DNA of 9,169 nt from Bacteroidales bacterium UBA2632 (lineage in GTDB: Bacteria > Bacteroidota > Bacteroidia > Bacteroidales > Dysgonomonadaceae), in assembly GCA_002359825.1 (NCBI GenBank), contig DENY01000001.1:7826-16994 (forward strand). The letters are read 5' to 3'. Positions 6,217-9,169 of the stretch are shown here, one piece after another. Position numbers and translations under genes: made by a program. The notes under the pieces are model-generated. The model searched no databases. It saw only the letters and a list, made by a program, of their open reading frames with translations, and was not told the origin of the DNA. Numbering within the stretch: the stretch's first letter is position 1; the number at the start of each line of letters is the position of its first letter.

Positions 6217-6937
6217 ATATAATTGATTTAACTTCATATTCCTATATACTATAAGTTCTTATTTATTATAATAATCACTGATATAGAATACTATATACTA
6301 TATAAAATCTTGAATTTAACATTGAAACAGTACAAAATCTATAGAACTTTGATAACAACTATTCTATTGGTTTATCTATATGTCATATCATCTTGATAAG
6401 TGGATAATTAGACTTTTATTCTGAGTATTAAATGAATTGTTAAGTTTGAAATAAACAAATGATAATCGCGACAAATACAAATGTGGTTATACATTTGCTG
6501 CAGTCACTGTTGTATATCCAACATTCATATATTGAATTTATATATACATCTGTAGCAAACTTGTTTTGTTAACTTTTGTTTTATTTATATAAACGCCCCC
6601 TTTGCTGCATATTTTTAGAGGCAATTGTAAGAAAAAATATTGCCCAACATGAGTTTTATGGCTTAATCTTGCTACAACGGATTATTCATACACAGATGTA
6701 TACATCATTGAGTATTTTGAAATTTGAGAGACTTATGTTTGATGTAATATACTTTCAGATAACTAATTAAAGAGTATTTAGTCAGTTTTAAATATCTCCG
6801 AATAAATTTATTTTAGAAGTTTGAACACAATCCTCTAATCTAATGTTATATATAGCGTCCAGAATAGGACTTTTACAATTTGAGTCTTTGTGGAGATAAA
6901 ATCAAAGACTATTCATGAATTTAATAAATCAGATCCA
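6217..6937. other. Long AT-rich non-coding stretch with scattered operator-like motifs
   Basis: No convincing gene is found here on either strand. Contents that can be seen: a 12-bp direct repeat CTATATACTATA (6242-6253 and 6291-6302); a second group of ACAAATG sites (6455-6498); an 11-bp inverted pair TATACATCTGT (6543-6553) / ACAGATGTATA (6692-6702); the perfect palindrome GATGTATACATC (6695-6706); and isolated TAnnTTTG boxes at 6441-6448 and 6734-6741 on the plus strand without good -33 partners. The part from about 6590 to 6700 is less AT-rich than the rest and might be the decayed remains of a gene or an untranslated RNA, but neither can be supported. Confidence 0.6.
6455..6498. promoter_or_regulatory. 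Second group of ACAAATG operator-like sites
   Basis: ACAAATGA (6455-6462), ACAAATAC (6471-6478), ACAAATGT (6477-6484) and the inverted ACATTTGC (6491-6498) lie within 44 bp. The last two form a head-to-head pair across GGTTAT. The segment CAAATGTGGTTATACA (6478-6493) matches CAAATGTGGTATACA (6103-6117) in the first cluster apart from one inserted T, so the clusters are related and not merely similar in composition. Confidence 0.5.
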
Positions 6938-7486
6938 ATGAAACGATATATAATAGTTTTAATTATTTTTCTTGCAACCTCTTTAATTATGATTCAAGCT
7001 CAAACCAATTCAATTCATCAGTTTAAAGTGAAGGATATTAATGGGAAAATGTTTGATATGTCTTCTTTGAAAGGAAAAAAAGTTTTAGTTGTGAATACAG
7101 CTTCTAAATGTGGATTAACGCCACAGTATGAACAATTACAAGAACTATACGATAAGTATAAGGATAGTGGGTTCACTATAGTTGGGTTTCCTGCCAATGA
7201 TTTTATGAATCAAGAGCCAGGTACTATAGAAGAGATAAAGGCTTTTTGCACTGAAAATTACGGTGTAACTTTTCCAATGATGGATAAAGTCAGCACAAAA
7301 GGAAAAAGTCAATCCCCTATTTATGAATGGCTTACACAAAAATCTAAGAATGGAGTCAAAGACTCTGAGGTTTCATGGAATTTTCAGAAATACATGATTG
7401 ATGAAGATGGACGGTTAGTTGATTTTGTATCGCCCAAAGAGAGCCCCACGAGCGATAAAATCGTTAACTGGATAAAGTCAAAGTAA
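6938..7486 (+). CDS. Glutathione peroxidase-family protein, exported, probably thioredoxin-dependent
   Basis: This thiol peroxidase reduces hydrogen peroxide or lipid hydroperoxides. The preferred ATG at 6938 gives 182 residues and a clean Sec signal peptide: MKR, a hydrophobic core at about 5-19 and likely cleavage near IQA-QTN (residues 21-22). The mature protein should be periplasmic. An in-frame GTG at 6890 would put 16 polar residues ahead of the signal and is less likely. The catalytic tetrad is complete: Cys58 in NTASKCGLTPQY (cysteine, not selenocysteine), Gln92 in NQEPG, and Trp147-Asn148 in SWNFQKY. Cys104 in KAFCTENYGVTFP sits where the resolving cysteine of two-cysteine, thioredoxin-using members lies, so 'glutathione' is probably a family name only. 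The gene stands alone and converges with holA. No clear promoter was found; its upstream spacer is long. Confidence 0.93.
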   Translation: MKRYIIVLIIFLATSLIMIQAQTNSIHQFKVKDINGKMFDMSSLKGKKVLVVNTASKCGLTPQYEQLQELYDKYKDSGFTIVGFPANDFMNQEPGTIEEIKAFCTENYGVTFPMMDKVSTKGKSQSPIYEWLTQKSKNGVKDSEVSWNFQKYMIDEDGRLVDFVSPKESPTSDKIVNWIKSK

Positions 7487-7514
7487 TAATAGTTTTGTTG
7501 AAAATAGTGCTATG

Positions 7515-7549
7515 AATAATGCATTGAGAAGTATTTTCAATGCATTATT
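7515..7549. terminator. Terminator hairpin between gpx-like gene and holA, overlapping the holA 3' end
   Basis: AATAATGCATTGAGAA (7515-7530) pairs with TTTTCAATGCATTATT (7534-7549) over 16 positions with a single G-U pair, leaving a 3-nt loop. On the plus strand TTTTG is reached at the stem end, a modest U tract, 28 bp after the peroxidase stop. The right arm includes the holA stop codon and its last three sense codons. On the minus strand no U tract follows. Confidence 0.65.
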
Positions 7550-8556
7550 TTGAATACAAGTTCTTTAAGTAGCTCCCCGTTAGTTGTGTAGGGTGGATTG
7601 TCAACCCCTTTGGATTTAGCATCAAAAGTGCGTAAATGAGAGACAATATCCATCACTTCATTTACATTATAATTACGTATTCCTGCCATATAATCTTGCG
7701 TCATGAACGTACTTCTGAAATTGAGGGCTTTCATTACGGTTTGTTCATTTTTTTGAGGCAACCAAAAACATTCAACCAAATTATTGAAGTAATAAATAAG
7801 CGAAGATAAAGTCAAAACCAAAGGATTATTCTTTTGATTTTTATCAAAGTAATCCACAATTCTATAAGCCTTTGCTCTGTCTTTATTTGCTAAAGCTTTT
7901 ACGAGTTCAAAATTGTTGTAATCTTTGCTAATCCCTATATTCTCTTCTACAATTTCGGCCGTGATTTTGGGTTGCTTACCCGAAAGTACCACTTGAAGTT
8001 TTTCCAGTTCTTTGACCAACTTGCTCAAATCGTTTCCTACATGATCCACTAACATTTGAGTTGCCTTGGCATCAATCTGGAACTTTCTATCTTGAAAGTA
8101 AGCGTGTATGAAAGCGGGTATTTTGTTGTCGTAAATTCTTTTTGATTCAAAAATTACACCAACTTTATCAATTGCTTTGATAACACCCTTTCTACCATCA
8201 ATAGTACCGTGTTTGTAATTGATAATTAAGATTGTACTGTTCAGTGGTTTCTTTGCGTATAATTCCAATAGTTCAATATTGTCAAGCTTCTGTGCTTCTT
8301 TTACTATAACAACTTGATAATCTGACATCATTGGATAGCGCTTGCAAGTAGATATAATGGTCCGAACATCCGAATCAATACCATAGAAAACACTATGATT
8401 AAAATCACGTTCGGCTTCGGATAAGATCATTTGATCCATCAAATCTGTTAAATCATCAATAAAAAAGGACTCTTCACCCATGAACAAATAGATGGGTTTA
8501 AACGACTTTTTGAGAATATCGTCACGCATCAAACTATAAGAAGCAAATTTAGCCAT
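7537..8556 (-). CDS. holA: DNA polymerase III subunit delta
   Basis: HolA is the delta subunit of the clamp loader. It opens the beta sliding clamp so it can be placed on primed DNA by the delta/gamma-tau/delta' complex. The 339-residue length is usual for Bacteroidetes. The N terminus shows KPIYLFMGEESFFIDDLTD (20-38), the family's opening strand and degenerate nucleotide-loop region, which does not bind ATP. Next come the QVVIVKEAQKLDN segment, NSTILIINYKHGTIDGRKG, and the helical lid ending in VGNDLSKLVKELEKL (residues about 173-187), a hallmark of the family. The C-terminal collar domain contains NNFELVKALANKDRAKAYRI. The ATG at 8556 gives MAKF, typical for the group. The gene starts 39 bp after the amn stop on the same strand. 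Its last codons lie within the hairpin shared with the convergent peroxidase gene. Confidence 0.95.
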   Translation of the reverse strand: MAKFASYSLMRDDILKKSFKPIYLFMGEESFFIDDLTDLMDQMILSEAERDFNHSVFYGIDSDVRTIISTCKRYPMMSDYQVVIVKEAQKLDNIELLELYAKKPLNSTILIINYKHGTIDGRKGVIKAIDKVGVIFESKRIYDNKIPAFIHAYFQDRKFQIDAKATQMLVDHVGNDLSKLVKELEKLQVVLSGKQPKITAEIVEENIGISKDYNNFELVKALANKDRAKAYRIVDYFDKNQKNNPLVLTLSSLIYYFNNLVECFWLPQKNEQTVMKALNFRSTFMTQDYMAGIRNYNVNEVMDIVSHLRTFDAKSKGVDNPPYTTNGELLKELVFKIMH

Positions 8557-8569
8557 AACAATCAGAATT

Positions 8570-8589
8570 AATATTTTAGAGAAAATATT
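8570..8589. repeat. 8-bp AT-only inverted repeat between amn and holA
   Basis: AATATTTT (8570-8577) and AAAATATT (8582-8589) are perfect reverse complements around AGAG. The stem has no G-C pairs, so it would be unstable as RNA and is unlikely to stop transcription. It sits 14 bp upstream of the holA ATG. Confidence 0.3.
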
Positions 8590-8595
8590 TTATAA

Positions 8596-9169
8596 CTACC
8601 AATCAAATCGAAGGTGTTTCACAGTAGATCCCCTATTAATCAATGTAGAGAGAGATTTAATTCCTATCTTAACATGTTCATTTACAAAAGAATCAGTTAC
8701 CTCTTGATCGCTTTTGTCCGTTTTTACACCCGAGGAAATCATGGGTTGATCTGTTATTAATAACAATGCACCGGTTGGTATGCGATTGGCAAAACCACAC
8801 GTGAGCAAGGTAGCTGTTTCCATATCAACGGCCATAGTGCGAATAGTACGCAGATAGTTTTTAAAATCATCATCATACTCCCAAACGCGTCGGTTAGTTG
8901 TATAGACCGTTCCTGTCCAGTAGTCTCTACCAAAGTCTCTAATATTGGAAGATACAGCACGTAGAAGGCTAAATGCGGGCAAAGACGGGACTTCGGGTGG
9001 AAGATAATCATTAGACGTTCCTTCGCCTCTAATAGCTGCGATAGGGAGAATGTAGTCACCCAGCTTATTATCGGCTTTCAATCCGCCACATTTCCCTAAA
9101 AACAAAACCGCATCTGGTTTTACAGCACTTAATAGGTCCATGATAGTTGCCGCGTTAGCACTGCCCATC
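8596..9169 (-). CDS. amn: AMP nucleosidase, N-terminal part outside window
   Basis: The enzyme hydrolyses AMP to adenine and ribose 5-phosphate in purine salvage and nucleotide balance. About 190 C-terminal residues are present. Bacteroidetes short-form proteins have roughly 260, so about 70 residues lie beyond the right edge, and the ATG at 9168 is an internal methionine. The nucleoside phosphorylase fold is recognisable from these points, numbered within the fragment: VLFLGKCGGLK (21-31), AAIRGEGTSNDYLPPEVP (44-61), YTTNRRVWEYDDD (89-101), the ribose-binding AVDMETATLLTCGF (113-126) and LLITDQPM (136-143), whose Asp140 is the expected general acid, followed by SGVKTDKSD. The long regulatory N-terminal domain of E. 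coli Amn (484 residues) is not expected in this form. It lies 39 bp upstream of holA on the same strand, so co-transcription is plausible. Confidence 0.93.
   Translation of the reverse strand, partial: MGSANAATIMDLLSAVKPDAVLFLGKCGGLKADNKLGDYILPIAAIRGEGTSNDYLPPEVPSLPAFSLLRAVSSNIRDFGRDYWTGTVYTTNRRVWEYDDDFKNYLRTIRTMAVDMETATLLTCGFANRIPTGALLLITDQPMISSGVKTDKSDQEVTDSFVNEHVKIGIKSLSTLINRGSTVKHLRFDW

Noticed and set aside
6242..6302. Direct repeat CTATATACTATA as transposon ends or target duplication
   Set aside because: The copies are 49 bp apart with nothing between them resembling an element, and a 12-bp AT-only match is weak in such DNA.
6395..6500. Possible replication origin because of AT richness and DnaA-box-like AGTGGATAA
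   Set aside because: Only one near-match to the DnaA box is present, with no cluster of boxes and no dnaA or other origin-linked genes nearby.
6576..6770. 64-codon open frame with a TTG start in the long spacer
   Set aside because: The start is a rare codon without a leader signal, the composition looks random, no motif is recognisable, and an open frame of this length is expected in AT-rich DNA with some luck. It was not annotated as a gene.
6890..6937. Upstream GTG start for the peroxidase gene, adding 16 residues
   Set aside because: The extension is polar and precedes a perfect signal peptide beginning at the ATG at 6938; family members start there.
7193..7219. Apparent loss of the catalytic glutamine in the peroxidase (FPANDF in place of FPCNQF)
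   Set aside because: Counting from the catalytic cysteine in human GPx1 and GPx4 shows that the tetrad glutamine is the one in QEPG, which is intact here as Gln92. The NQF position is not the tetrad residue.
8544..8551. TAAATTTG on the minus strand as the -7 box of holA
   Set aside because: It lies downstream of the holA ATG, inside the coding region, and has no partner element; amn-holA co-transcription is simpler.
8757..9059. 100-codon open frame inside amn in another frame
   Set aside because: The overlapping amn frame shows clear enzyme motifs throughout, so this frame is a by-product.

Overview
The window is AT-rich bacterial chromosome, most likely from a low-GC member of the Bacteroidales. 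This rests on protein style (a short-form AMP nucleosidase, a Bacteroidetes-type HolA, AsnA, and an XRE regulator with a C-terminal TDNTFETF tail), on A-rich leaders without clear Shine-Dalgarno sites, and on promoter-like pairs fitting the Bacteroidetes TTTG / TAnnTTTG consensus. Genus and species cannot be settled from the sequence alone.

Layout, left to right. Positions 1-198 hold the 3' end of a DUF3298-type protein gene (+). sufB (392-1846, +) follows alone and ends at a strong hairpin (1880-1916) shared with the convergent ung gene. The minus strand then carries asnA-ung (3699-1972), behind a good Bacteroidetes promoter at 3732-3763. Further right on the minus strand are pyrK-pyrD (5533-3855), which overlap by 13 bp, and a small XRE regulator (6065-5616). 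Next comes a gene-poor, very AT-rich stretch of about 870 bp (6066-6937). A periplasmic glutathione-peroxidase-family gene (6938-7486, +) is convergent with an amn-holA pair on the minus strand (9169-7537). The amn gene is cut by the window edge.

Most genes are housekeeping: Fe-S cluster assembly, uracil excision, asparagine synthesis, de novo pyrimidine synthesis, the clamp-loader delta subunit and AMP salvage. PyrK and PyrD form one enzyme, the NAD-linked dihydroorotate dehydrogenase B.

The most unusual part is the long spacer beside the XRE gene. It carries a cluster of near-palindromic ACA-AA-TGT sites: several just upstream of the regulator, a second group about 250 bp farther on, and one more inside the regulator gene. 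The arrangement looks like an autoregulatory operator array, but this is inference. Two other points deserve a check: sufB stands apart from sufC, sufD and sufS, and a 17-bp tandem duplication lies between the regulator stop codon and the pyrK promoter. No RNA gene, transposon, CRISPR array or phage gene was seen.
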